DNA of 64,000 nucleotides from Tamarix chinensis (taxonomy: Eukaryota > Streptophyta > Magnoliopsida > Caryophyllales > Tamaricaceae), in assembly GCA_030549775.1 (NCBI GenBank), contig CM060175.1:18272212-18336211 (forward strand). Direction: 5' to 3'. Numbering within the stretch: position 1 is the stretch's first letter; every line of letters starts with the position of its first letter. Positions 49,901-62,969 of the stretch are shown piece by piece. Below the pieces are notes generated by a model that ran no database searches, was not told where the DNA came from, and saw only the letters and a list, made by a program, of their open reading frames with translations. A program made the translations under genes and the position numbers.

Positions 49901-52258
49901 TCAAGGAGCCTTAGAAAATAATTCTACAATAAATATAGGATAAAAGTGAGAGGATTGAGATACTTTATAGGGGAATTTTTGAATAGGTTCCGCTATAACA
50001 CCAAAAGAAAAAAAATATTAGGGAAGGGGCATAGGTAACCTAAATAATCAAGGATGTTAAATATTTTTGGACATAGTTTTTTTTATCTAGTAAAGAATCA
50101 ACTTCAAATTTTGAACTCTACTAGTACATTACATAGTTGAATCTCATGCATTGACACCTCTCATTATTTTCTATAGCCATTGGTAATCATTATACTTATG
50201 TGAATTACAACAAAATTTGTTGTATGGATAATATCTTTTTTAGACCCTAAGGTCATATAATGTATTTAGATATGAGTTAAAAAATCCTTTTGAGTGATGA
50301 TGGTTATGAAAGTGATAAGAAATTTGAATAATAAAGATTCAAATATGAAACATTTCAATAACCCTTACAAAAATATGCTACAATGGAGATAAGATGAAAG
50401 TATGTAGGTTAAGACACTTTATAGTGGTATTTCTTATATGATCTAAACAATTGAGGAGGTTAAATATTAATTAACTTTTAATTGAATTCATTAATAGGTG
50501 GGAAATTGTGTCAAAAATTGCGAACACCAAGGAAAATTAGAGGACACCGCTTATGGAAATGATTAAATACCCAACAAATCTGCTTATGGAAACCATTGAG
50601 TATTAGATGGGTGGAAAATGAAAAATATGTAAAAAAATAGTGACTATTAAGGAAAATTAGGAGACACAAATTATAGAAACCATTAAGTACACATGATGAA
50701 AAGTCACTATACATATGCATATACATGTACATACATACATACTTGTTCGCACTATTTGGTTTAATGTGCCATCCATAGAAGAAGTAAGGAAATTAACAAA
50801 TGTTTATGCAAACATTTTTCATTTGAGAAAACATTCATGATCATTTCATAGATATACATATGCATACATACATATTTGTTCGCACTATTTGGTTTGTCAT
50901 ACCATCCATAGAAGAAGTATGGAAACTAACATAAATTTATAACATTTCTCATTTGAGAAAACATTCATGAGCATTTCAAGATAATTTTATACATATTTAA
51001 TTATCATAATCATTGATATAATTTTGCTTTATCTAGATTATACAATTTCAAGGAGTAAATAAACAAAATATTTTATTTGCATAAAAATAGATTAGGAAGT
51101 AAAGCTTATGCAAGAACTAGAATTTTAACCTTTCAAAGGGATATTTTCTACTTAGAGGAATTCAAAGGCACAAAAAAAGAGTGACATAGAACTAAAGAAG
51201 ATAGTAACACAAGTTACCCTAGAAAAGGTGTGTAGAAACTGATTTGAACCAAAATTTTTGATCTAGATTGATCAATTATTCTAGTTTTAGTTATGATGGA
51301 TGAATTTTTTTAGTTTATATTCAATTTATAATCTTTTTTTGATATTTTAGTTTGGAATGAAAATCTTAATTTTTTTTACAAACAAGATACATATTTTAAT
51401 AATAAATAGAGATATTTTACAAATTTATAACCTAAACAATCTAAGATTGGTTATTTTGATCTTAATCTGGTATTTGATCTTCAATCATGTTCTAGTTCAG
51501 TCTAATTTTAGACTAATGCAAAATCCTTAATATTAAAATCTTATTGAAACCTTTGCTTATATTATGATAAGGTCACTAACTATATTAAAAGCAATAATGG
51601 CATGTCTTCATTCTAGATATGAATTAAGGTACCATATATAATCATTAAACAACCTTATTATCTTATATCATTTGTAATGGATACCATAGACTTTCATATT
51701 TTCAAGATTAAGATGACAGCAATGTTAATATTGTAAGATTATTATCACATCATCCAATAGAAGTGTTATCTCAAATCATAATGTGGACTTCCATATTCTC
51801 AGAAATTAAGAGTTTTGAATCTTAAAAGTTATAAATGATTAGGTTGTTAAGGAGATTTCAAAATTAATTTGTATATTATTTTTATGAAGATTAAATATAT
51901 TACTATTACACATGTTTAAAAATATTTTTCTGTATTTTATTTTAGGGATATCAATATTTATTTGAGTTAATTGTCTAAAACTTGGAAGAAGCTTTTATTA
52001 ACATTTTGAAAAAAAAAATATAGATTTATAAATTGGAGTCGCAAATCTCTATGATTTTGACAATTCATGAGTTAAGAGAGGTAAATAGAATGAAAAGGTT
52101 TGTTGACTTCAAAATTGATATTAGATTTTGACCTTTTTAAAGGTAGATTTATTTTTGGATAAAATTATATATTTAAAAGGTAAATGGTGTAGGGTGATAT
52201 ATGCTTGTGATAAAATTCATGATAGTGAAGTATGGCATTTTGATGTGAGCTGCGGGTG
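46931..52258. other. AT-rich gene-free stretch with old internal duplications
   Basis: No domain, splice-consistent gene or element termini recognised. Two duplications are visible: a 133-bp-offset direct repeat near 50743-50975 (units starting ttgttcgcactatttggttt), and a more diverged pair about 460 bp apart near 49843 and 50303 (ggttatgaaartgataagaa). Short open frames here are unremarkable. Confidence 0.5.
50743..50980. repeat. Tandem direct repeat, offset 133 bp
   Basis: Two copies of a block from ttgttcgcactatttggttt through 'ccatccatagaagaagta' to 'tcatttgagaaaacattcat', at 50743 and 50876. Similarity is high with several substitutions and small indels. Confidence 0.85.
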
Positions 52259-52272
52259 GTTATTGTAAAACC

Positions 52273-55001
52273 CACTACAAGAATATTCATTTTTAACAAC
52301 AACAATTTTCATTGTTGAAGATAGTATGTCGTTTTAAAAATATATATTGCAATGACACTTTTTGTTGTGGAGTCTTTGCTCGTCATATCTTAACAAAAAA
52401 AATAAAGCAATGACAATAGTCATTGCAAAAAAGTAATTAAATGCAATAAAAAATATCATTTCTAAACATATGTCATTGCAATACATAACTTCAACTAATT
52501 ACATGTGTTTATATATCACAACGACTTTTGTCATTGCGAAATATTGATCCTACTTCGGCAACATTTTACGTAATTGCAAAAACATATAATTAGAAATGAC
52601 TTTTGTCGTTGAAAAAAATTGGTCGTACTTTGAAAACAAATTACGTCGCTGCAAAAACCTATAATTAGTAATGAATTTTATCATTGCAAAATATTAGTCT
52701 ATGTTAGTAACCCCTTTTCGACAATAATTGATGTTGTTGCTAAAGCTAGTTATTGACAACGACATAAATCGTTGCAAAATAGATAGCAACAATATTTTTC
52801 GTTGCAAAAATACAGTAATTGCAACGACTTATGTCGCTGTAAAAAATTGAATGTACTTTAGCAACAATCTTTATCATTGCAAAAAATACATAATTGCAAT
52901 GACAAATTCATTGCCAAAAGTTGAACTTAAAACTTAAACAACCATTTTTGTCGTTGCGAAAACATACAATTGCAATGACACAATAATCTATTTAAACACT
53001 ATTACAATAAATGACCTGTGAAACTTGTAATTGATATCCATAAATCATGCCTTATACATATGTTCTGCTTAAATTAACACAACCAAAATATATAACAACA
53101 ATTCTTAACATATATATCTTAAAATAATGCCAACAAGGAATTAATCATAAATGTCTATTCCGCAAAATACACACATGTTCAATTTGAATAAAATTTACAT
53201 TGTTCGTAAATAACCATTTTGCATATTAATCCTCAATATAATAACGAATTCTCTAAAAAAATACCCAAAATAGGCTCCTAGATCGCCTCAATCCGAGGTC
53301 CAACGAAACATTTATGGCCCTCGAAAGTTTATAGTATACATTAGCTCTCAATATAGTTAATAAAAATATCTAACTCTAAGCAACATGTTCATGGATGAAA
53401 TGGGAGTTTGATTAATCCCCATTTCTTGTAGATTATTACTACTAATCATCATTCATTACTCTTATCACAAACTATAATTGCAAACAAGTTGGGTTCATAT
53501 ATTGAAATTGGGGCATATGCCCATCATCAATGCACATGGAACATCCACGGGCAAAACCTCTAGAAAACAAGAAATCATTTATATAAGACAAATACATTAT
53601 GGCACTCATTTCTTATCTCTATGTCGAATGCATTATGTCGACCCACTAGAAAGTCATACTATTTTATTGTTAATAGAAAACTGCCCAAACAATGATGAAC
53701 ATAAGCAAACCAACACCCCTAACACCCCTCAGAATCAATAACCTCTTCAGCAAGGCATACAAGGCACTCATTTATTATCTCTATGTGGCAAATATATGGC
53801 ATCCTATAATTGCATAACAAAAGGTGAGCACACACTGACCTTGTTAGCTAAAAGATATAAACAAAAGACATTATAAAAACCAGCCTCATGTCCTAACCAT
53901 ACATCATTATCCATCAAGTGCAAAACAAAACAATAATAAACCAAGAATTTTATTGTCATCAAATGCAAAACAAAACTAATATTTTCATTGTTGATTTTTT
54001 TATAATAATTACCAAAAGCCCAGAACTACATTTCCCTATTCTTTTTCTCTAATGCACCCACCACATTAAATCAATTGCAACATTTACCCTACTAATTAAG
54101 CCCAGTACATACCTTTTTCGATCAAAATACAAAAATTTCATCAATCTATGTTTGGAATCTCACATTACTGATCAATATACACTTTGACAAAAATCTCTTC
54201 AACATTAGGTCAAACTTTCACTTGCTAGGTAATAAAAGGAAACTATTCCCACTATGTTGAAAAAATGGTAAATTAGGGCTTACCGGAATGAAATCAAGAG
54301 ATTAAAATTTAAAAAATTGGAACAAAGCTTACCATGATAAAAATCAGGGCTTTGACCAAACTTTTCGCACCAAAGATGGAGGCAAAAGGAGAGGTGGGTG
54401 ATTAGGAGGCAACACTTGGTAGTGTAGGTGGGCAACACTGTGAGGGTTTTTTTTAAATTAATTTCAACATTCGAGCTAGAGGGAGTATGGAAAGAGGAAA
54501 ATTGTAGTTTGTACATATTAGGAAAAAAAATTCGCAACAACACACTAAAGTCGTTGCTAAAATTCCTTTCTAAATCATTTTTCCCCCAGGTGTAATTTTT
54601 TAATATTTTTGCAACAATAAATTTAAATCATTGCTTAAAATATTTTTATGTATTTTTTATTTTTGCAACAACTTGTCATTGCTTAAAAATAGGTTAGATA
54701 TTCACAATAATGTTAGTCATTGCAATAGCTTAGTAAATTTTTTGCACTAACAAAATGTTGTTGCAATAACTTCACTAAATGTATCACAATAACAAAAGGT
54801 TGTTGCAAATAAGTCATTATATTATTGCAACAACAATTTTCGTTGCAAAACACTTTCCTTAATGTGGAATATTGGAAAATTATTTTTGGTAACAACTTTT
54901 AGCAACAATATAAATCTATTGTTCTCATAAATCATTTTTAGCAATGATAAAGTATTGTCATTGCAAAAGTTTTATTACTATAAATGAGCTTTATTGTAAT
55001 G
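52273..55001. mobile_element. CACTA-2: non-autonomous CACTA element, 2.7 kb
   Basis: The left end is CACTACAAGAATATTC and the right end is TTGTAATG (TAGTG decayed). The outer 24 bases of the inverted repeats match at about 17 positions by eye. Both flanks carry dense subterminal motifs of the form GCAATGACttttGTCATTGC (52330-52990 and 54530-54975). The 53000-54520 core has no transposase; the longest open frame (53478-53741, 87 codons) has no family I recognise. The 3-bp flanks (ACC and GGA) do not match, so the element is old or its ends have mutated. Confidence 0.78.
52330..52990. repeat. CACTA-2 left subterminal repeats
   Basis: About 15 imperfect palindromic units around CGACnnnnGTCGTTGCAAAA or TGACnnnnTCATTGCAAAA, spaced about 30-60 bp. 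The right flank repeats the pattern in 54530-54975. This is the usual architecture of transposase-binding ends in CACTA elements. Confidence 0.8.
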
Positions 55002-56239
55002 GGACTAGAATTTTCGAACATGTCTTCAATAATAATATTTTAAGGATAAGTGTTGGATTTGGTTGTAAAATAAGCTCTAGGGAAGAAGTTATGCATAACT
55101 TGTGGAATTAGGGTTTCTTAAGGGGACTATGGCCTTTGTCCTAAGGAAAATATATCAATACTCATATGGTCATATTTTTGTGTTAAAATGATTATGTTAA
55201 GATGTATTATGTGCCTTGAATATCTACATGTGTTTATGATTGATGATCTTCAAATATATCACCATGAATAAGATATTAATTACTAAAAGTGAAAAATTAT
55301 GTGAATTGGGGTCAAAGTGTTGTGCATCCATTCCATCGGAAGATTGTTCCACCAGTTTAAGAATAATAGGGTTTCTAGGCTCTAGGTAAACCAGAATATG
55401 ATATTTAGATAAGCACTAATGAATAAAATACTAATCACTTAAAGTAAAAGACTTGAGAGTCAAGATTGACGTGTTGTGTCCATTCCACTAGACAATAATA
55501 GTGGTTTAGGATTGTTTAGCTCTAAGAGGTAATTTATTTCCTTCCATCCATTTAATAATAATGGTTAGGAGTGTGTTGTCTTAATATATGTTGGGTCTAT
55601 TCTACCAGATGATAATAGTGGCTCATGAGTGTTTTGCCTAAGAAGTATTTCAATTTACTCCATTATATTAAGAATAGTGGTTTCCTTAAACTCAACGTAA
55701 ATAAGAATATGGATTATGATTGTATCTTTTAACAAGATTCCGGAATCAATATTATCTTACATCATGTTATTATGCTTGTTTATTCTTCTATATAACTTAT
55801 GTATTCTTTTTAAATTAGATATAACTATATTGTCACCTTACTTAGTACATAGCATGTCAATCATCATTTTCATGGTTGTTACTCATTTCCACAAATAGAG
55901 GATCTAGTTTAAGTTTGTGTAAGCCATTGAATTGGGTTATATGGTTGTTGCTTTTGGACCAAATACCTCTTGGGACTCTTAATTTCCAATATATCTCTTT
56001 TATGTAGTTTATCTTTTATACTCAAAGTAATTATCCTAATACTTGTTTACATTTATAAAATCTCTCTCGTTCTCTATGTGACCATGTTTAAATTTAATGA
56101 TTTTAACTTGTATTCGGTGTAAGGATGACATGGCAAGATAGACCTATCTTGAACACAATGATAACACCTAATTATATTATTTTATGCTTCTACTTAAATA
56201 AAAATTTTCAATCCGTAAATTTTAGAGTGTTATAATATC

Positions 56240-57945
56240 ACTCTACTTTATATGGTATGCAAAGAGAAGTAGCAATAGATGATGGTTAATTGTTGTAACC
56301 ACGTATTTTATTGTATATTATAAGTAAATTTATTTAATGTAGTATAAACTTTAAAAAACTAAGATAAAAAGTGAGCCGTTAAAATCCAAAATAGTCGACC
56401 AAACATATCCATAGTAGGTTTTAGCCAATGTGGTAATCGAAAAGTTAAGAAAAAAGAAGAATCTACAACTATTTTGCAAATTTGGTGAATAACATGGGGG
56501 TGGGGGGACAAAACCAAAGAGGGATTACGGAAGATAACACAAAGAACAAATGACAGTTGACATGGAAAGTGGAACCAATCGGATGAAATGCATGCGAAGG
56601 CAACCGTTAAAAGTAAAGCGTACATTTTTAAAAATGAAAATAAAATCACGAACTACAGGCTAAAGAAATTAATGCTGACTGCTACAAGGCCAAAATCATA
56701 GCAGTATACATTATCTCCAAAAATATCTTGAGTTTTTCAGCAATCTTTTCAGGTTGAAGTTGACACGGATATATATATATATATATATATTCAACAATCC
56801 GCAAAAATATATAAGAAACAATACAAATTAAACAATTCTGATGGCAACAACTAAGCAACAAAATATATATTGTATGATAAGTATCATAACTCATTTAATA
56901 GTCTATTTAGGCTTGCGGGGACCAAGATGAATTAGTCCAGATATATAATTTCACTCAAACGGTAACCAAAAGTTTAACCAATGTATAATATTTTTTTTAA
57001 CCTTTAAACAAACCAAGATATAAAATTATAATTTAGTTCAGTTTACTTTACAGTTTAGCCATACTATGATCGCCCTCCGTCTGATATTAAGCACCAAATC
57101 TAGATATGCTGCATATGCACAATGATCATCATGGGCATGCAGGTAAGTAGGTGGGAGAAAGAAATTCACAATCAGCAAAAAGGGTCATCAAACCCCAGAT
57201 GCACATACTAACCACAGATGGCTTCTACATTCTAACCATCTTGGACGCAAAATTTAGAACAATTGAGTGCAAACTATTCATTCACCCCCAGATGTTTTGA
57301 ATAGAAAAGTGAAAAGATAGAAACAGTGAGGAAGCCTAAATTCAGAAAGGACTGCATCCTGTCAACTCGTAAAGACGTGCAACTAAGACAGGCTTATCTT
57401 TCAATCAATTTATCAATCCTTCAGTGTAAATAGAAATATCTAATAAAAAATAGTCTATAATTAATAAATATATAACCTACAAATTGACTTTTAGCCTGCC
57501 TACAACCTCTTATGACAGTAAAGGCTAGGAACAAGGCCGGCAGCTGCATTGATTGAGTAATATTGACCTTCAACTCTACCAAATCATTTGTCGGCTCAAG
57601 TAGCTATCTTATGATACGGACCAGATTGAATAAATCAACCTTAAGATGTATAACATTCAAAAGAATGAGACAAACTCGGTCCCCAACAAGTCAGAGCAAC
57701 TCCTTGTTACACGGAAGCTTCCTCAAGTTAGTCATCTATATATATATATATATATAACAGTCGGATATAACGAATTTTCTTGTTTATGGCTTCCGATAGT
57801 CTCGCTTCTCTGAAACCAACTCCGTAACTCAAAAGTCGGCAGGAAAAATATGCTTATAATTCGATCAAATATACCAAAACCAGCAAAACCTCATCCCTCA
57901 TCTCATTCAAAACACAGCAACATACTAATGAAAAATGCCACCTAA
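56240..57945. other. Intergenic sequence, no gene recognised
   Basis: Composition is less extreme than the surrounding repeats, with (AT)n runs at about 56769-56790 and 57737-57757. No domain, no convincing exon and no element termini were seen. Confidence 0.45.
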
Positions 57946-57950
57946 CATCT

Positions 57951-60900
57951 TGATAGCACTGACTAAATTCTTAGCTGAGGGAGCCTAAGTATAGAGAATA
58001 GGCTTTGAGAGTTAAGAGAAAATACAAAAAGATTTAGAGAATTGAGAAAAATCTGAATTCATTGATAACCTTCTCCCATTCATTACCGGAACATATAGCC
58101 ATTACACTGCATTGCAGAATTCGTTGGGAAGAGGGAAATAAGCTAAGATGAGGCATATAATAAGCTAAGTGGAATTAAGAGGATGCTACTACTACCACTA
58201 ATACTATAACTATGGGTGGATGGGTCTGAGGTTGGGCCAATGTCCTGAACTGTATCAATATTCCCATCTCGAGAAGATCATTGTCATCAAGGATCGAAAT
58301 CTGAGAATTTGGCCTTCAAATCTGCATATTACTCCCAAGTAGCATCCTTAGGAGTGTCATTTGTCCATTAACCTAGAACTTGAGTTACAGTCGAGTGTCC
58401 ACAATTGAAAAAGCATCTGTCCAAGATTACAGATGGGATATACAATAAGTCATTGGCAGTTTGATAACAAGGCAAGGGCGAGTGTACTATGTGATTGCCA
58501 TGTTGCTTCTTCAAGAGGAAGACATGGAAGACTGGATGTACAAAATATTATGGTGGAAGCGATAGTGTGTGCCCCACAAAACCAATCTTGACTAGAATCT
58601 GGTAAGGTACATAATACATTGGGGAGAACATGTGCATGGCACGGTGTGCTAAAGAATGTTGCCTATAATGCTTGAGTTTAACATAAGCCCATTTTCCAAT
58701 CTTAAAATTTCTCATAGACCTATGCTTATTGGCTTGTTGCCTCACCCTCTCTTATGCTCTACTAAGGTGGTGCTTGAGTATTCAAAAGCCAGTTTCCCTA
58801 GCTATAAGTGATCTATCAACTATTACAACTAGTGAGTCACCTTTGAAAGTGGCGTAGATGAGTAGGGGGTGTCAAGCCATAGAGAATATCATCAAGGGTT
58901 GCCTGAGCTACTAAGTAGAATGTTGAGATAAGCCAAAATTCATCCAAGTGAAGCCATTTGCTCCATTCTACGGGAAATCCCCCTTGCATGCCCCTAAGGT
59001 AGATCTCCAAGCAATTGTTGAGAACCTCATATTAGCCATCTATTTGTGGATGGTAAGATGAGGATAATTATAGTTGAACCCCCTAATGTTTAAAAGGTTC
59101 CAACTAGAAGGTACTTACAAAAGTGGGATCTCTATCACTTGTAATGCTCTGTAACAATCCATAGAACCGAAAAATCATGCCTAAGAATCTTTCCACTACC
59201 ACCAATGCAGTGTGGGGGTGACTTAAAGCAATAAAATAGGCACATGATCAGTGAACACCATGATCACATCCTTACCATGAGATTTCATAAGGTTGTCTAT
59301 AAATTCCATATTGATCTCCACCCATGCAGTTGTAGGAACTACTAGTGGCTATAGAAGAATAGGTTGTGCCCTTATTTCATGCTTGTTTATCTGGCAGGTG
59401 TCACACTTATGAATATATTCCCTTACCATTCTCTTCATACCCTTCAATTACATTAATGATGATATCCTCTTGTAAGTGAACTCGACACCTAAATGCCCAC
59501 CTTGCAGCATGTCATGGTCTAAGGATATTAGTTTTTTGCTAAAGATAGACATCATTGCCTACCATTAGCTTACCCCTCCTTCTAAAGAGTCCTTTTGGCC
59601 AGTTATACTTTGGGAAGCTTTAAGGGTCTTGCTAGAGAGCTTTTATAATCCCCTTGAGGTAGGTATCAATATCCCAACTATCCCTAACCATGTCTAACAA
59701 ACCATGTTGATAAATACCTCTAAACCATGAGCTCTAAAGAAAGCATCATCTACTATGTTCTCTTTGCCATTCTTGTACACTGTCTCATAATCAAGGGACA
59801 TCAATTTACCCAACTACATCTATTGGAAAGTACTGGTGAGTTTCTGGTCTAATAAGTGCTTCAAATATTGGTGGTTAGTTTTGATGATGAAGTGTCTGCC
59901 CCATAGATAATGAGCTTATTTCTCTACTAAAAAGAGAATTACTAACATTTCCTTCTCATATATAGATAGGCCCTCATTCTTGGGTGAGAAAGTTTTGCTG
60001 ATATAAGCTAAATGGTGGCCTTCTTACATAAGTGTTGCTCCTGTTCCTATGAATGAAGTATGAGTCTCTATGGTAAATTACTTAGTGAATTCGGATAATT
60101 CCAAGTCTAGGGTAATGGTTAGGGATAACTTTAGTTTATCAAAAGCCTCCTGAGTGTTATTCTACCAAACAAATTTATCCTTCTTTAACATGTCTATTAA
60201 GGGCTTTGTGATCATCTCATAACCTTGAAAAAAAACTTCGATCATATCTAGCAAGGCCTAGAAACCATCTCATTATGGTTGAATCTGTGGGGAGGTATTA
60301 AGCTTGGACATCCTTAACCTTCTATAGATCTATAAACATCCTCTTTCCAGAGATGATATGACCTGGGTACTATAAGCTCTCATCCCTAAATGTACGCTTA
60401 ACCTCCTTAATATACAATCTATTTTGCAATAATACCTTTAGAGTGAGGTCCAAGTTAGAGGTCCAATCTTAGCTACAAAATAATATATCATTAAAAAAAT
60501 AGAATAAACTTGCGTAGTTAAGGCTTGAAGATTTGGTTCATAAAGTATTGAAAAGTGGAGGGAGCATTGGCCAAGCCAAATGGCATAGCCAAATACTCAT
60601 AATGCCCCTCATGTGTTTTAAAATCAATCTTAGGAGCATTTGAAGGATACATTCAAAGTTGGTAGTTGCCAAGACGAAGGTCAAGTTTTGAAAAGTATTT
60701 AGCCCCATCCAGTTAATAATGGAGTTTGGGAAATTTTCCTTGATAGTATGTTTATTTATCTCTTTGTAATTTACAAAAAGCCTCTATCTATTGTCTTTTT
60801 TTAGTAAGTAAAATAATAGGGGAAGAATAGGGGATCAAACTAGGTTCTATTATATCGACATGCAACATCTCTTGCACTAATCCCTTAACAACATCCTTAT

Positions 60901-61924
60901 GGAGGGAAGAATATCTATAGAGATTGAGATTGATGGGATTGGTATCTTGCTTTAAAAGAATGCATTGATCATGATACCTAATAGGAGGAAGGCCTAAAGG
61001 TACCTCAAAAACTTTATAAACTTGTCTAACACTAGTTACAAGGACAAATGCTGGTTTGAGCCTATTCCCTTAGGGTTTAAGGTTAGGGAAGTGATATGAT
61101 TTTCCCCTTGTTCCTCCATCCTTAAAGAACATAGCTGGATCAATACTTGTTTTGAGCTATTACCTATTGCCCTGTTGACTTCCTTACCCTTCAATAATTA
61201 TGTCTTCCCATAGTGAGATCCTATTAAAACCATCATTCTCCTTTGTAATGTAACTATCAACCACAATTGTTGAAAGTGCCATATAATACGACCCAAGGAA
61301 GACAACCACTGAATCCCAAACACCATCTCATGCCCCCAAAGGGTAGGATCATGACACCCCCTTAAAGTCATGGTCTAATGGCTTCTAATTCAAATGTTTG
61401 CCGATAAAGTTACTGTAGATCTCACTCCCGTCTACCTTTGTGATAGCAAGAGGTTAGGTAGAAGTCATAAGGTATCATTAGATGCCTATCCAATTACAAA
61501 TTAAGAAAATTATGAATGGGTCCACTATCAATAAGCATGCTCACAACCCTCTTCTTGATTTGTTTTGTCGTTCTCATAGTGTAATAGGTAGGAACCCCAC
61601 TTAGGGGAGTGTCATTTAGGGTTTAGTTCATATCTATCTCATCCATGACCTCCTTGTCACTCTCTTCCTCAACACCCATTAGTTCTATGAAGTATATCTA
61701 TCTCTTGGTGTATTTATGATTGGGATGAAATTTCTTGGTGCACCAATAGCATTCATTTCAAGTAGGCTTGGCATCTATTTCCTCATGAGATAAAGCCCAA
61801 AAGATTCGCCTGAGTAGGACTTAGATATTTAACAAGATTAAGGGGTGGGTGCAGGTATATAGTTGCTTTTTTTTTATCACCCTTTGGGTTAGGTAGTATA
61901 GGAGGTTTAGCTAGGGGTCGAGGC
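57951..61924 (-). pseudogene. Ty3/gypsy (chromovirus-like) gag-pol relic with 3' LTR
   Basis: Minus-strand order from high to low coordinates. Gag zinc knuckle CYWCTKKFHPNH (about 61745) is followed by a protease-region segment, FGIQWLSSLGRIIW (about 61290). In [19 protein letters not shown] (about 60540-60590) is followed by FFNDILF, where active RTs have YVDD or FFDD. RNase H (YEKEMLVILF, H.F.IKT.H..LKHLL) spans about 59830-59960. The integrase region has GGHLGV...TYKR and CDTCQINKHE (about 59380-59500), then MEFI...SHGKDVIMVFTDH (about 59250-59310). The C-terminal part has KHRSMRNFKIGKWAYVKLK (58650-58720), HPVFHVFLLKK (about 58500) and DATWE (about 58330), typical of chromoviruses. Many stops and frameshifts. 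The left edge TGATAGCACT at 57951 is probably the 3' LTR end. The 5' part is cut by E4. Confidence 0.88.
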
Positions 61925-62935
61925 TGAAATACCCCGAAAATTTCTAATTTCATAAATTATATTTAAATGAGGTTTTATTAGAAAAATTATTTAAATAAAT
62001 TATTTTTAATAAAATAAAAGGATATTTAACTAGGGAAATTCAAGAAGAAGTTTATAAGTATTTTTATTAGAAGAGAATTTGGGTAATTTAGCTAATTAAG
62101 TATTTTATTTTGAAAATTAATTAAATAAATTATTTTATTTAAAATAATAAGGAGAAAATAGTTTCAAATTAATATTAATTTAATTGGAGAAAATTTGGGT
62201 GTTTTACTAATTAAAATAGAATTTATGGAAAATCTTTCAAGAATCCTAATTTAGCCTAAAAAGTGATTTAAATATTATTACATTATTTTTACATATATCA
62301 AATATTTTAATTAATTTAAATACCCAATATTATTATTATTTTTTTTTCCTTCTTCTTTTTCCTTTTTCTTTCTTTTTTTCTTTCCTACCTCCCCTCCCCC
62401 GATTTGGGCCTGGCACGGCCCAATTTTCTTCTTGCCTTTCTTCTTCTACCGCGGCCCACTCTCGTTCTTTCAGTTCTGCCTGCTTCGGCAGCTTGCACGT
62501 TGCGTTTCTCCCATTTTCTCCCTAGAACTCGTCGTTTTATTTAACGTGCTTAATCCCTGCCGATCGGCCCGGTCTCCCTCTTCCTTTCTTTTCTTTCCTT
62601 CTTCCCCGAACCACCCGCTTTTCCCACCTTTCTTCTTCCTTCGCACCTGCCCAGCCTCGTCGACGCCGACCTGCAACTCGCCACCATTGCCCTAGTTTTT
62701 CGCCGGCGATCTCGCCCGATTTGACCGGCCTTTTCCTCCCTTTCTCTTCCCCTCGTTAAGGCAGCCTCATAAACCCTATCAACTCTCCCTTTTGTCGCGT
62801 GATACTCTCTCTCTCCTGCGCAACCCCTTTTCCCCCGTTTTGATTTCCGCCGGCCGAACCACGCCACCGGCGACCGGAACCCTAGTTTCCTTATCCCCTC
62901 ACCGACCTAAATAACCCTAACCTCTCCTCTAACTC

Positions 62936-62943
62936 TATAAATA
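62936..62943 (+). promoter_or_regulatory. TATA box of LTR E4
   Basis: CTATAAATACCCTCAC lies about 1.0 kb inside the LTR. E2 has the same box about 1.05 kb inside its corresponding end and E1 about 0.85 kb inside. It precedes the conserved Ser/Pro segment. Confidence 0.75.
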
Positions 62944-62969
62944 CCCTCACAATACACCCTGGTTCGAGT

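Larger units (their letters stand above)
52264..56234 (+). mobile_element. F: LTR of the B-like family, split by CACTA-2
   Basis: TGTAAAACC (52264-52272) is followed at once by CACTA-2. The sequence after CACTA-2 (55002 on) continues like the start of the other LTRs and ends AGTGTTATA near 56234. Before that end, 'aatgataacacctaattat' (about 56158) matches the GTGGCGGTAACACC motif at the right distance. Degenerate box-like units are readable near 55330, 55480, 55550 and 55610. GTTAT precedes the start (52259-52263) but no clean right duplication was found. Confidence 0.5.
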
